The position numbers were made by a program, and so were the translations under genes. This document shows positions 1-12,458 of a stretch of DNA of 64,000 bases, in pieces. The DNA is from Sarcophilus harrisii (lineage: Eukaryota > Chordata > Mammalia > Dasyuromorphia > Dasyuridae). The stretch is from contig NC_045432.1 in NCBI RefSeq assembly GCF_902635505.1, positions 9,917,275-9,981,274 of the forward strand, written 5' to 3'. The notes under the pieces were generated by a model. The model had not been told where the DNA came from, did not search any database, and worked only from the letters and a program-made list of their open reading frames with translations. Each line of letters opens with the position of its first letter. The first letter of the stretch is position 1.

Positions 1-2865
1 TACCTCCCCCCTCCCAAGACAGCAAACAATTTGATATACATTAAATATGTGCAATTCTTTTAATGGACTCAATTTTTATACTTTACATATATATCTAAAT
101 ATATACATATCTGCATACACACACTATATTTTGGTACATAAAGGAATTTTCTTCTTTGTGATCTCCTTGGGGTAGAAACCTAGTACTGGACTCTCTGGAT
201 CACACAATATAGGCATTTTAGCTACTTTATTTACATACTTTCAAATTACTTTTCAGAATTTTTGTGCTGATTCAACATTCCATCCACCAATGGTGTGTCT
301 TCCCACAATCCCTCCAACACTGATTCACTCTTCCCATAATTCATCATCTTTGAGAATTTGCAAAATCTGGGATAAAACATTACAATTGATTTAGTTACTA
401 TTGCTCTCATTTCTGGGAATTTGGAACATGCTTTCCTGGGGCCATTAATAGTTTGCACCTGTTCTTTGAGAATTGCTCATATCCTTTGACCACTCTTGAG
501 GAATTCTTTTTGGTCATAGGTAGAAAGACAAATGGATACACACATCTATACATGTACAGGTACATAAATCCACATGTACATTTACATACATATACAGATT
601 AGTACCTGCAAGTTTAAATTGCAGATGTATTTTGATACCAAACCATCTTAATAGAAAAATTCTATATAAAGATTTTTTTCTTATGTGATCACTTCCCTTT
701 CTATGATAGAGAGATGCTTTCATATGATTTATTCAATTTTTCAGTTTCCTATCATCAAAGTTATCTAGTACAAGGCCTAAAAGAGGCCTTTTACAATGGC
801 CTCTCTCTCTTGTTGGATGAATACACGTTCTACTTCCAGCTGAGATAAATATCTAAGTTTCTTCTCTTCTAATATTTTTATGATATGATCTTTAATATTA
901 AGGTTATATATTCATTTAGAACTGATTGTGGGGATGTGGCATAAATTCTGACAGACTGCATTCCAATTTTTCCAGCGGTTTTTTTTCATTAAAAAGGAGT
1001 TATTTTCCAAGTAATTTATTTGTTCTAATTTATCCAACACTGGGTTATTGAGTTCCATTGTTTTTCATTTTTGCCCTTATCTGATCTCTTCCATTCACTT
1101 ACTTCTCTATTTTTTTTAACCAGTTTCAGATGGAGATATGGCGAGTGCTGCTTTGGAAGTAGTGTTTCCTTTTTATTCTTACCTTTTCTCATTATTCACT
1201 TGATATTCTAGCTCTTTTAGTTTCACCAAAGAAAATCTTTTAAAAAATCAAGTTCTACCAAGTGTCTTTTTGACATATTGATTGGCATGGTATTTAAACT
1301 GTAAATTTGCTTTGGTAGTATCGCACTTTCTTATCACATTGGAACAGCCCAGTCAAGACAGGAAATACTCTTGTAGCTATTGAGGCAATTTTTAAAAATG
1401 GAATCTACCTAGATCTTTTGTTTCAGTACATCGATGCCCTAATATTTTGTGCATATTGTAGGTATTTGGAATAAGACTTCTCTTCCTATTATTGCCTCTT
1501 AAATTTTGGGGTTGTTAAAAAGAAATGTTGATTTTTGTGGGTTTATTTCATAGCCTGAAAGCCTTTATCTTCAATAAAGATGGAAGGTTTAATTGTCAGT
1601 GTTTTTGCTGATTCCTTAGGATTTCTAAGAGTTGTTTTGTCTATTCTTTGATTCTCTTTGTCTTTAGTTTCTTTTCTTTTCTTTCCTTATTGTTACTGAT
1701 AGCTTTTCTAGAGTTACATTAAATAATGATAGATGAATCCCTGCAGTTTATTGGATGGGATTTTATTGAAAGCATTTGAATTGCTGTTCACTAATAATAT
1801 TGATGTCTCATCCTCCTTGGCTTTATTCTTTCCTGTTTTAGTTATTAGGACTCTATTAAGCAGTCTCACACAACAATTCTGGGAGGGTGCTTTTCTTCTC
1901 CATTTTTGAGAATAATTTAGGAAATGAGGGTGCTAATTGTTCTTTAAAGGCTGCTCAGATTCTGCTGCAAATAAGCCCTTAAGATGAGGAGAGATTCTAC
2001 ACACAATTCTGTTTTCTCTTCTGAGCTTGAGTTCTTTTGGCACTCTCTTTGGTCTTCTGTTAGTCTGGGTATTTTGTATTTGAAAGGAATTGCTCTGGTT
2101 GTGTGTGTGTGTGCGTGTGTGTGTGTGTGTGTGTGTTTTCCATTTTGTTGGCATATCAATGTGTATTAAGAAATTCTGATCATTCTTTTCTTTCTTTAAA
2201 TTTTGTTGTGCTTTCCCTTTGTTCATTTGCTCTTTGGTGGACTGGATTTCCTACCTTCTTTTTCTGTAGCTTGGCCCAGGATACTATCTAAACAATTCGT
2301 TTTTAGTTTTGTTGAGCACTTCAGGAGGCTCTTCATTTCCTGTTTGTCTGTTTTTCTTTTAATTTCCAGTATCTTCTCTTTGGTGCTTATTGTGGGCCTT
2401 TTCATTTGTTGACTTTCTAATTTATGTTGATTCCTGTTCAATTCCTTAACCCCCCCCCATTTTCCTTTTTTGTAAAGTTATATTTCTAGGGCTATGATTT
2501 GTCCTGATGAATAAGTTTTATCTGCATTTTGGTATGCTGTTTCATTATTATCTTTTTAAAGATTTAAATTTAAATTTAAAATATAGATTATAATAATTTA
2601 AAATTTATTTTTTCTCAATAGTATTTTATTTCTCCAAATACATGTAAAAATAGTTTCATTCAATCTTTCAAGACTTTTATTCAAAGATAGTTTCTCCCTC
2701 CTTACTTCCCTTCCCAAGACTGTAAGCAATCTGATATAAATTAAATATGTGCAATCCTTTTAAGCGTATTTCTGTATTTGCCACGTTCCACATAATTTTG
2801 TAAAAGAAATTTTCTTTGATTTACTCAACAATTTAAAATTTGATTGTTACGTCTTCATTGTCTAT
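1..2865 (-). mobile_element. Diverged L1 fragment block, third copy of palindrome segment A
   Basis: Read on the minus strand this is the 3' part of an L1 retrotransposon: reverse-transcriptase region (about 2450 down to 800), then the C-terminal and 3'UTR parts towards position 1. From about 2580 to 2865 a second L1 3' end of another subfamily is joined on. It carries only short open frames, so it is dead. The block is almost identical, in the same orientation, to 30295-33015 and inverted relative to 11724-14047. The first 600 bases differ from 30295 onward by only a few changes. It ends abruptly at the 100-N gap. Confidence 0.8.
2100..2136. repeat. (GT)n microsatellite
   Basis: About 18 GT units with one GC interruption, inside the L1 block. 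The same tract is present in the other two copies, as CA at 12425-12466 and GT at 32320-32354, with different lengths. Confidence 0.95.
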
Positions 2866-2965
2866 NNNNNNNNNNNNNNNNNNNNNNNNNNNNNNNNNNN
2901 NNNNNNNNNNNNNNNNNNNNNNNNNNNNNNNNNNNNNNNNNNNNNNNNNNNNNNNNNNNNNNNNN
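2866..2965. other. Assembly gap (100 N)
   Basis: Exactly 100 N, the conventional size for a gap of unknown length. It separates segment A copy 1 from the outer end of the left palindrome arm, so the true outer boundary of the palindrome is hidden. Confidence 0.99.
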
Positions 2966-5330
2966 AAAACAATTCTCAAAGTTCAAGAAAGAAAGCAACG
3001 TACTAGATGATTTTATGAGATGAATGGAGTTCTAATAGTTAAATCAGGGAGGAAAGAAAGCCAAGGAAAGCAAGACACCAATATCATTTATGGTTATAAG
3101 TTCAAACATTTTAAATTTAAATGTTGTCAAAGAGGCAGCAGTGTTTCATCCAAGATATCACTGTTTGGTACCGTTTTGGAAATGCTATCGATAGGAATAA
3201 GGAAAGAAGAAAATTATAGGAAAAAAGAGAGAAGCAAAGAGGAAATATCATCAATAAAGATGATATTTGAGATAATTAATACCTTTAATAAAATTGTTGA
3301 CTATGGAATAAACCCACAAAAATCCACATTAAAAAACAGTAACAAAATCTAAGGCTCTAACAGAAAGGGAAATCCCATTTCAAAAATATTTAGAATGTAT
3401 GAAATATTTGAGGAGCAGCCTATCAGAGTATATTAAAATTTATACAGATTAGATTAAAAATTCTTCCTTAAAGACAAAAGAAGAACCTAACTTGCAGGAA
3501 AAATTATTTAGTACTCTTCTCTGGCCTGTGCCAATATTATAAAAAAGGGAAATACTACCGAAGTAAATTACCCTTTAAATGCCATATCAATCCAGTATGC
3601 CACAAATATACTTTGTAGAACTTGGAGGAAAAAAAAGTTTCCTTTGGAGGAACAAAATAGGTAATATGTGAATTAAATTAAAAAGTAAGAATAATAATGA
3701 GAAATGAGAAAAGGAGAATAAAAAGTGAATACCATTTCTGAAGCAGTATTCATCAAAACCTTGTGATAGTGGTTAAAACAGAGAGAATTTGATCAATGGT
3801 AGAGACCAGACAAGGGAGAATTAGAAAAATAGGGCTCGCCAAATCAGTGTTCAAAAACCAGAAAGCAAAACTACCTGGGAAAGAAGTGCTTTTTGATTAA
3901 AAAAACTGGTAGGAAAAAGGAAGCAGTTTCACCATATTCCCTAAAAATTCTAAATGGATACATGGCTTTAATCTGACAGATCATACCATAATAATATTAA
4001 AGGCTTTCATATACCTATCTCACATAGGAAAAATACCTGTATTTTTTTTCACAAGACAATTGGGGTTGTTAGTTGTCTAGGGTCATAGAAGTAGTAAGTG
4101 TTAAGTGTCTGAGGTCGAATTTGAACTCTGGTCCTCCTGACTTGAGAGCCAGTACACTTTCCACTGTATCATCTAACTGCCCCAATGGATATATTTTTAA
4201 CCAAACAAGGGATTGAGGCAATTACAAAAGCTAGATTAGACAACCTTGATTACATGAACCTGAAAAGCTTCTGAATAATCCAAATGAAAGCATCTCTCTA
4301 ATATGAGAAGGGAAGCCATTAAGTTAGGGGGAAAATAAACCTTAGTATCAAATTTTTCTAATAAAGCTTTGATATATATATACACAACTCACATCTGCAA
4401 GTATTACTATGTATGTATATGTGTACATGTACATATATATATACACATTTTTGTGTGTATGTCTATCTATGTATGAATATATTTTTCTTTCTACCTGTGA
4501 CCAAAAGATATTCCCTAAGAGACAAGTGGCCAAAATACATAAACAGCTCTCAACAGAACTGAACATTATTAATGGTCGTGAGAAAGCATGCTGCCAATCC
4601 CTAGTAATAAGAGAAAGGCTAACCAGGCCTATCCCCATGTTTTACCACACACTTGGCAAATTCTCAAAGAGGACAAATGTTGTGGGGATTGTGGGAAGAT
4701 ATGCACCCCAGTGCCTTGTTGGTGTGCATTAGTTCAAACATTTTAAAAAGCCACCTGGGATTATCCAAATAAAATTACTAAAATATCTATAGCATGAAAA
4801 CCAGAGAGGCCAAAACCAAGTGTGTAAGCTAACATCACTAATAAGTCCCCACATATGCCAAAATATGATGTTGTTTGTGTGTTGCTGTTTCTGTGTCTAT
4901 GTGTATGAAATATCAAATTTGAATAGAAGCCTAAAGGCAAAATAAAAAATAGAGGACATTGTTTGAAATGAAGCATTCTTTGTGGTAGCAAAAAATAAAA
5001 AAATTTTTAAAAAACTAGGAAAAACCCAGAATTTTCACTGACAAACAGTAAGGAATAGTAAAGGAAAGTCATAAAGTATGCTGTGTAGACATGAAATGAT
5101 GACTATGCTGCATGCACTGATGCATAGTGAAGAAAGGAGAGACCAGAAAACAGCAACACAATTCTAGAAAAAAAAATGTAAATGGAAAGAACCAGAAAAC
5201 AATGAAAAGTGCATTTTACCAAATGAGAGAGAATAAGCAGGCTCCCAAAGAAAAATATGAAAAGACTGCTCCACCCCCTTCCTCTATGGAGGTGGAAGTG
5301 CACAGGTGAGGAGCATGAATATATATTTTG
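2966..5330 (+). mobile_element. Diverged L1 fragment (ORF2 C-terminal half and 3'UTR), split by a SINE
   Basis: The plus strand shows L1 ORF2-like text: remnants of the reverse-transcriptase and C-terminal regions up to about 4040, resuming after a SINE at about 4190 and running through the L1 3' region to about 5330. Many stops; no long frame survives. The mirror copy is at about 38270-40499. Confidence 0.75.
4041..4184 (-). mobile_element. Marsupial tRNA-headed SINE
   Basis: The reverse complement begins with the head 'ggggcagttagatgatacag', continues through the 'tcaggaggaccagagttcaa' core and ends in a poly-A tail (poly-T at 4042-4049). It sits inside the L1 fragment. It is also present at the matching place of the right arm (39355-39492), so it was inserted before the arms duplicated. 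Confidence 0.85.
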
Positions 5331-5334
5331 GACC

Positions 5335-5870
5335 CTTTGATATAATGATCCCTTAGAAAATGTTGTACTCTTTCTTGTTAGGGCCCTCTATCCTCAGGGG
5401 GAGGATAAGAGGCATATGTGAGAAAGATGGTAAAAAGCAGAAAACAGAGGTGAATACAAGTGAGGAGGTGAAGGGGACACCTAATTTGGAAGCCTGAATG
5501 GCAACTGGGAAGATGGAGATACATCAACGGTGATGGGGAAAAATAGAAAGGGATTTTGGTCCAAATCATCACAAGACACCACTGTAGTTATTCTACTATG
5601 TTTATTGATGTTGTTTTATTTTATTACATATCGATGTATTATTTGTCATTATATAGGCTAATGAATGTCTTGTGCCCTTTATGTATGTATGTTTGTGTTT
5701 ATGTGTCCATCCCAATATTTTACCTAAAAAGGAGACTTTGTGTACACAAAATGATTTTTAAGAAAATTGCAGTCTTTTGTTTGTCTTTGTGGAGTGCTAT
5801 TCATATTAAGCGTGCTGTGGGTAGTTGTGTGCGTGTCAGTTGGCTTGAATGCTGTATGTAGACTTTTAGT
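5335..5870. other. AT-rich arm sequence without a recognisable gene
   Basis: Short overlapping open frames only. The stretch is conserved in the right arm (37700-38260), but the frames there are interrupted, so there is no sign of coding constraint. Confidence 0.5.
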
Positions 5871-6085
5871 AGGGACTAAACTGCATCAGGGAATCAGCTC
5901 CAATTATCCTGACCTGTATCTGAGCCACTGGACTCAGATGGTCCTGGAGGGAAAATGAGGCTGACCTTTTCTCAGCCCTCCCTCACTTAAATCAAATTTT
6001 ATGGCTTGTCATGGCATCCTCTCTCTGAAGTCATGGTCCTCTTTGAGAAAGAAGGACAAATAGCAATAGCAGCCACATGCTTGTG
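5870..6085 (+). mobile_element. Unnamed marsupial interspersed repeat
   Basis: Contains the ending 'cttgtcatggcatcctctct' then 'gtcatggtcctctttgagaa', seen in reverse complement at 18893-19225 and mirrored in the right arm at 37575-37760. Three occurrences in one window show an interspersed repeat; I cannot name the family with certainty. Confidence 0.6.
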
Positions 6086-6089
6086 CAAA

Positions 6090-7175
6090 TAGCTGGTAAC
6101 TGAAGAGCCTGGGTAAAAGGAGATATTGGAGGCTCACTAGATACAGATTTCTTTGTGTGTCTTTTGTCCAAGTTTGTGTCTCAAGGATCTGTGTGCTGTA
6201 ATTGTGCCCACTGAGTTCAGAAGGAAAATACCTTCCTGGTAAATCTACTGCTCTGTATCTTGGATTTACTTTATTTAGTTCTTTAAGCCTTCATAATAAG
6301 TCTCTTGTTCCTGATTCCTGAATTTTGGTTTAAATATTTGTATAAATTCTGAAATACTCCAACAAATTTGCTCTAAGTTAACATTTTTAGAATTTGCTTG
6401 AATACCAACACTTCATCAAAATATTATTGATTGTGTAACAGCCAGGAAAGGTCTTTTTTCTGATTAGAGAAAAGTTTTTAAGGAGTTAAAAAAAAATCAA
6501 AGCCTCTATTTTACATGTTAACTCTTTCCTGATCATGAAAAGGAAAAAGTTTGTGAGCCAAGAACGACCAGAAAGCTTATAGATTTGATTAGAAAAATCT
6601 AGTTAGATATTTGGAGAGTCTTATAAATAAAGTTTAAGGCAAGATCAATTTTAGACATTTCTTTTTGTATTCATGTATCTATTGAAATGAGAAATTTTGA
6701 TGGAATTAGCAGATTCATGCCCATTTTGTAGTAGATTTATGATTTGACCTTAAAAATCATCTTGCTTCTTGTCCTTAAAAAGCTTATATAAGTAAAGCAA
6801 TTTAAAATATACATGATATTTATTTAGAAAAATTCTGATTTCTTCTGTTGAATTGTTTTAACACACAGTTAAGGAGGAAATAAAATATTGTTATAAAAAG
6901 AATTTAATTTTATTGAATAGACAAATTTTTGTAAGCTGTTACAGATTTTTATAACTGCTAAAAAGCATCTGAAAAAAGTTTTTTGAATTGCTCGCCATTT
7001 TTTAGGGCGTAACACAATTGTAACTGACCATAATTTAACAAAGCATAATTGTTATAAATATGTCAAGAGTCATTATTGCACCCTATTGCATTATTGCATC
7101 TCTTATTGAGAATAAGGCTTTAGCAAGTCATTGGTTTTAACAACTATGTATGTTATTAAATTATATATTGAGCTT
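6090..7175. other. AT-rich arm sequence, no gene seen
   Basis: Low-GC sequence with no long frame. It pairs with about 36560-37570 in the right arm. Confidence 0.5.
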
Positions 7176-7836
7176 CTGTGTGATACCCTTTTTTTAATAG
7201 CCTTTTATTTACAGGATATATGCATGGGTAACGTTACAGCATTAACAATTGCCAAACCTCTTATTCCAATTTTTACCTCTTACCCCCACCCCTCCCCTAG
7301 ATGGCAGGATGACCAGTAGATGTTAAATATATTAAAATATAAATTAGATACACAATAAGTCTACATGACCAAAACGTTATTTTCTGTACAAAAAGAATCA
7401 GACTCTGAAATAGTGTACAATTAGCTTGTGAAGGAAATCAAAAATGCAGGTGTCCATAAATAGAGGGATTGGGGGAATTCAATGTAATGGTTTTTAGTCA
7501 TCTCCCAGAGTTCTTTCTCTGGGCGTAGCTGGTTCAGTTCATTCCTGCTCCATTGGAAATGATTTGGTTGATCTCGTTGCTGAGGATGGCCTGGTCCATC
7601 AGAATTGGTCATCATATAGTATTGTTGTTGAAGTATATAATGATCTCCTGGTCCTGCTCATTTCACTCAGCATCAGTTCGTGTAAGTCTCTCCAGGCCTT
7701 TCTGAAATCATCCTGTTGGTCATTTCTTACAGAACAGTAATATTCCATAATATTCATATACCACAATTCATTCAGCCATTCTCCAACTGATGGGCATCCA
7801 CTCAGTTTCCAGTTTTTAGCCTGTGTGATACCCTTT
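7176..7836 (-). mobile_element. Young 5'-truncated L1, left-arm specific, with target-site duplication
   Basis: The 3' end of a young marsupial L1 in antisense: poly-T at 7191, then the 3'UTR with 'ttacaggatatatgcatggg', ending truncated at 7820. A 16-bp direct repeat, ctgtgtgatacccttt, flanks it at 7176-7191 and 7821-7836. The right arm has the uninterrupted pre-insertion site near 36551-36564, so the insertion came after the arms formed or was never copied across. Confidence 0.92.
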
Positions 7837-8285
7837 GAAAATAGATCCAGATATAATTAAATTCATTCTGGTTTCATTTTAAATTAAAATGTGTCTCTTC
7901 TAATAAGATGTTTGTGATGAGTCAGGATTTGTTCCACTCTTTGACATCAAACAAAATATTAAAATGGCACGGTTCTAAAACTGTGTTGATTGCATGATCT
8001 TAAAAACAAGTTAGCTCAGTTTACCAATTTGTACTGTAAATAAATACAAGACCTAACATGAATTTGCTAAATCACAGTGTTAGACCTATTGTGAAAATTA
8101 AAGTCTTGATTCTTTTGGATTAAATTATTATAGATTCAATTGTTTTTAAAGTGATACAAATAAATTCCTGTTACCTTTGTTTTTCAATTTTTAAAAGGTT
8201 GCTTCACCTATATGTTACTTTTGGCTAATTGAAACTCTGATGAAATGTGTGTTGTAATACCTTTTCAACCTATGAAGATTATGAT
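7837..8285. other. AT-rich arm sequence, no gene seen
   Basis: Conserved with about 36120-36550 of the right arm. No open frame of note and no recognised repeat. Confidence 0.45.
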
Positions 8286-9095
8286 GTTTTATTTTATTTT
8301 TTCACATTTTAATAGTATTTTATTTTTCCAAATACATGCAAAGATAGTCGTCAACATTCACCTCTACAAAACATTGTGTTCCCAATTTTTTGCCCTCTCT
8401 TCACCTCTCCCTCTCCACAAAACAGTAAGAAATCTGATAGAGATTTATGTAATGTTCAATGTTTAATGTGTTTAATGTTTAATGTGCAATTCCTCTAAAC
8501 GTATTTACATATTCTTCATGCTGTGCAAGAAAAATCAGGTCAGCAACTCTGATGGAGGTGGCTCTTTTCAACAGTGAGGTGATCTGGGCCAATTCCAATA
8601 GATTTGTGATGGAGAGAGAAATCCACATCTAGAGAGAAGACAATGGGGACTGAATGTGGCCCACAACATAGGATTTTCACCTTTTTTGTTGTGTTTCCTC
8701 GTGATTTTTTTCTAATTTTTTTTGATCTGATTTTTCTTGTGCAGTATGATAATGGTGGAAATACATGGAAAAGAATTGCACGTGTTTAATATATATTGGA
8801 TTACTTGCCGTCTAGGGGAGAGAGTGGAGGGAAGGGAGGGAGAAGAATTGGGAACACAAGGTTTTGCAAGGGTGAATATGACAATTATCTTCACATGTAT
8901 TTTGAAAACAAAAGGGTATTATTTAAAAAGAAAAGAAAAATCAGGTGAAAAGGGAAAAATGAGAAAGAAAAAGCACAACCAAAAAGGTGAAAATACTATG
9001 CGTTGAGCCACATTCAATCTCAATCGTTTTCTCTCAGAATGTGGATGACAGTTTCCAGAGAATTGTGATTTTAAAAATATTTGTGAGGGCAAAGT
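8285..9095. mobile_element. Back-to-back L1 3' ends (nested short inverted repeat)
   Basis: An antisense L1 3' end (8285-8555) is followed directly by a sense-oriented end of the same subfamily (about 8550-8930), and then by another antisense piece (about 8935-9095). The first two are near reverse complements: 'caaatacatgcaaagatagt' at 8330 mirrors the tail near 8890. The same arrangement occurs in the right arm at about 35440-36115, so it predates the palindrome. Inversion during target-primed reverse transcription or nested insertion would explain it. Confidence 0.7.
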
Positions 9096-9387
9096 CAGAA
9101 GAACTTTCAGTCCTGTGGAAAACCTGTTTTGGTTTATTTGGGAAATGGGATCCCCATCCCCAATCACCCCTCAAATGGAGGGGGAAATTTAATGTCTATT
9201 TGTGGTACAGAATTTAATTATATGCTAAGTTGTAATTGTGGAGTTATACTTGGAGTAATGAAGTTATACCTTTAACCACCTTAATCTTCTCATACTTCGG
9301 TCTTAGAAATAGATTTGCTTTAAATGAGTTAATAATAATATCCTATATCCATGATCTTTGTGAATTTATAGAATACGATTACTTCAT

Positions 9388-9402
9388 TAAATTCTAATGA
9401 CT
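9388..9402. other. Empty L1 target site (pre-insertion allele)
   Basis: The 15-mer taaattctaatgact occurs once here. In the right arm the same site is duplicated on both sides of an L1 (34564-34578 and 35043-35057). This is the uninterrupted form. Confidence 0.85.
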
Positions 9403-9895
9403 GCCTTGTACATCAAGTTGAATTTTAAGCTGTGTTTGAGAATGAGTACTCACACAAGGAAAGACTGGTATGTAAAACCTTTTGTGTGGATTTTTAAAAG
9501 GACGCCTCCCTTTTGTTTGCTAGCTAATTTATTGCAACAACTTGAGAATTTTGGTGATAATTATATCTGTGTCTATACTGATTAATAAGATTGTGCTGTT
9601 TGAGGTAAATCCTTTTGGGACCCTAAATTAGTTTTTTTGTTTGGTTGTGTTGGTTTTTTTACTTTTCTTATTTATTTCCTATCTCCCTAGTTACATTTAA
9701 AACATTTTTAAACATTTTGTAAAACTTTTGAATTCCAGATTCTCTGACTTTTCCCTACTCCCAACCCTCAATAAGAGGTTTCTTAGATCCTAAGAAATTA
9801 AATGAGAACATGGAAAGTTATGCAAAACACTTCCATAAAAGTCATGTTGTTAAAGAAACATAGATTGCCCACCCTAAAAAAAACTCTGAAGAAAA

Positions 9896-9898
<3 letters not shown>
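9403..9898. other. AT-rich arm sequence, no gene seen
   Basis: Only a 62-codon frame near 9397-9585, which is not kept intact in the right arm. No recognised element. Confidence 0.4.

Positions 9899-9962
<64 letters not shown>
9899..9962. repeat. (GA)n microsatellite
   Basis: 32 uninterrupted GA units. The mirror tract in the right arm (34148-34172) is much shorter and broken, so the arms have drifted apart here. Confidence 0.95.
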
Positions 9963-9965
<3 letters not shown>

Positions 9966-10102
9966 TGATCAATTTGTATTCAGACACAATCATTTCTTTC
10001 TCTGAGTATGGATAGGATTTTGGCCATAAGTCTTTCAGAATAGTCATGGATCATTGTACTTCTGAGAATAGCCAAGTCATTTAGAGCTGGTCATCCCAGG
10101 AC

Positions 10103-10716
10103 ATTGCTATGACTTTGTTTTTTTTTTTTTTTTTTTTTTATTTACGGGATATATACATGGGTAACTTTACAGCATTAACAATTGCCAAACCTCTTGTTCC
10201 AATTTTTCACCTCTTACCCCCACCCTCCCTAGATGGCAGGATGACCAGTAGATGTTAAATATATTAAAATATAACTTAGATATACAATAAGTATACATGA
10301 CAAAACATTATTTTGTTGTACAAAAGAATCAGACTCTGAATTATTGTACAATTAGCTTGTGAAGGAAATAAAAATGCAGGTGGGCATAAATATAGGGACT
10401 GGGAATTCAATGTAATGGTTTTTAGTCATCTCCCAGAGTTCTTTTTCTGGGTATAGCTAGTTCAGTTCATTACTGCTCCATTAGAAATGATTTGGTTGAT
10501 CTCGTTGCTGAGGATGGCCTGATCTATCAGGACTGGTCATCATCTAGTATTGTTGTTGAAGTATATAATGATCTCCTGGTCCTGCTCATTTCACTTAGCA
10601 TCAGTTCGTGTAAGTCTCTCCAGGCCTTTCTGAAATCATCCTGTTGGTCATTTCTTACAGAACAGTAATATTCCATAATTTTCATATACCACAATTTATT
10701 CATTGCTATGACTTTG
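10103..10716 (-). mobile_element. Young 5'-truncated L1, left-arm specific, with target-site duplication
   Basis: Poly-T of about 20 bases at 10118, then the same L1 3' end as at 7192, truncated at 10701. The 15-bp repeat attgctatgactttg lies at 10103-10117 and 10702-10716. The right arm has one uninterrupted copy of the site at about 34003-34016. Confidence 0.92.
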
Positions 10717-11723
10717 TATACAGTATATCTGAATTGGTTTTTTCCCCAGCTTCATTTTCAGGTTTGGTGTGTTCTTGAGCCAATGTTTTCCCCTTCAGGA
10801 AAAATGCCAGCAGCAGTGAAGTCTGTGATGGATGGGCAGTGGATATCTTGTCCTGGGGAAAATGCTAGGAGGGTGTCCTTCTGAAGTCTAAAGCCTCTTG
10901 ATTCAGTTTCCCATGTAACACATTTTCCCACCTGGTTAATTCTGAGGCTGGCTGTGGTATCCTGCCATCACCTGAAATGAAATGGACCTGAGGATGCTCT
11001 ATTCTGTTATACTGTTAAGTCATTCTGTGCCTTTAAGTTTAAGCCTGGAGGCCCATCACTGACTCTGCTATAGAGGTTCCAAGCTGCTTCCTTCTTTCAT
11101 AAGAAATCTTTCTAACCAAGTTAAACTGTAATTTCTTTTAATATAGTGAATCCTGTTGTGGCAAAACTTTAGCACTTCCTGCTGTTTTCAGTCTGAGAGT
11201 ATAGTCATTTCTGTATCCTAAACAACTAAGTAAATAAATATTCAACTTTGTCATATTCCTGTTTATAATTATATATTCAGGAACATGATAAGGCCCTTGA
11301 AATGTCTCAAGCAAAATTAGACATTTTTAAATGAGTTCCTTTGTATGTTCCAGGTCATCTTCCACAAAAATCATTTCCTTGTCTATGGTTTTAAATGAGC
11401 ATTAGGTTTTTATCATTCTCTACTCCTCCTATGGGGGAATTCAGTGGAATTGAATGGGGAATTGATTTGAAATTAATTGAATTCAAGTGGTTCAAATTTG
11501 GAATTCTAAATATTTGCAAATTGAGTCAATTTTTGTTAGAAAATTTTATTTTAAAAGGTTTTCAACTTTCAAGGTTTTAAGAATGCTACCTTCTATGATG
11601 TTTTTAATATTTAGTTTTTGATTTTTCATCTTGTATTTATTAACTTACATCCTAAGAAATTAAATGATAATAGAGCCAGTGCTTATCTAATGAATTAAGG
11701 AGGCACAAAAGACACAGACCCAC
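10717..11723. other. Arm sequence with no recognised gene
   Basis: Moderately complex sequence conserved in the right arm at 33030-34000. The 61-codon frame at 11395-11580 has a diverged partner on the other arm, but its changes do not respect the frame. Confidence 0.4.
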
Positions 11724-12425
11724 ATGAAGACGTAACAATCAAATTTTAAATTGTTGAGTAAATCAAAGAAAATTTCTTTTACAAAATTATGTGGAACGTA
11801 GCAAATACAGAAATACGTTTAGAAGGATTGCACATATTTAATTTATATCAGATTGCTTACAGTCTTGGGGAGGGGGAAGTAAGGGAGGGAGAAAACTTTG
11901 GAATACAAAGTCTTACAAAACTGAATGCTGAAAACTATTTTTACATGTATTTGGAGAAATAAAATACTATTGAGAAAAAAATAAATTTCTAAAAATTAAA
12001 AGTATCCTTAAAAAGATAATAATGAAACAGCATACCATAATGCAGATAAAACTTATTCATCAGGGCAAATCCTAGCCCTAGAAATATAACTTTACAAAAA
12101 AAGGAAAATGGGGGTTAAGGAATTGAACAGGAATCAACATAAATTAGAAAGTCAACAAATGAATAGGCCCACAATAAGCACCAAAGAGAAGATACTGAAA
12201 ATTAAAAGAAAAACAGACAAACAGGAAATGAAGAGCCTCCTGAAGTGCTCAACAAAACTAAAAACGAATTGTTTAGATAGTATCCTGGGCCAAGCTACAG
12301 AAAAAGAAGGTAGGAAATCCAGTCCACCAAAGAGCAAATGAACAAAGGGAAAGCACAACAAAATTCAAAGAAAGAAAAGAATGATCAGAATTTCTTAATA
12401 CACATTTATATGCCAACAAAATGGA

Positions 12426-12458
<33 letters not shown>

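Noticed and set aside
5556-5861. 101-codon frame partly kept in both palindrome arms
   Set aside because: Similarity reflects the duplication of the arms; the frame is disrupted at its end in the right arm and shows no domain.
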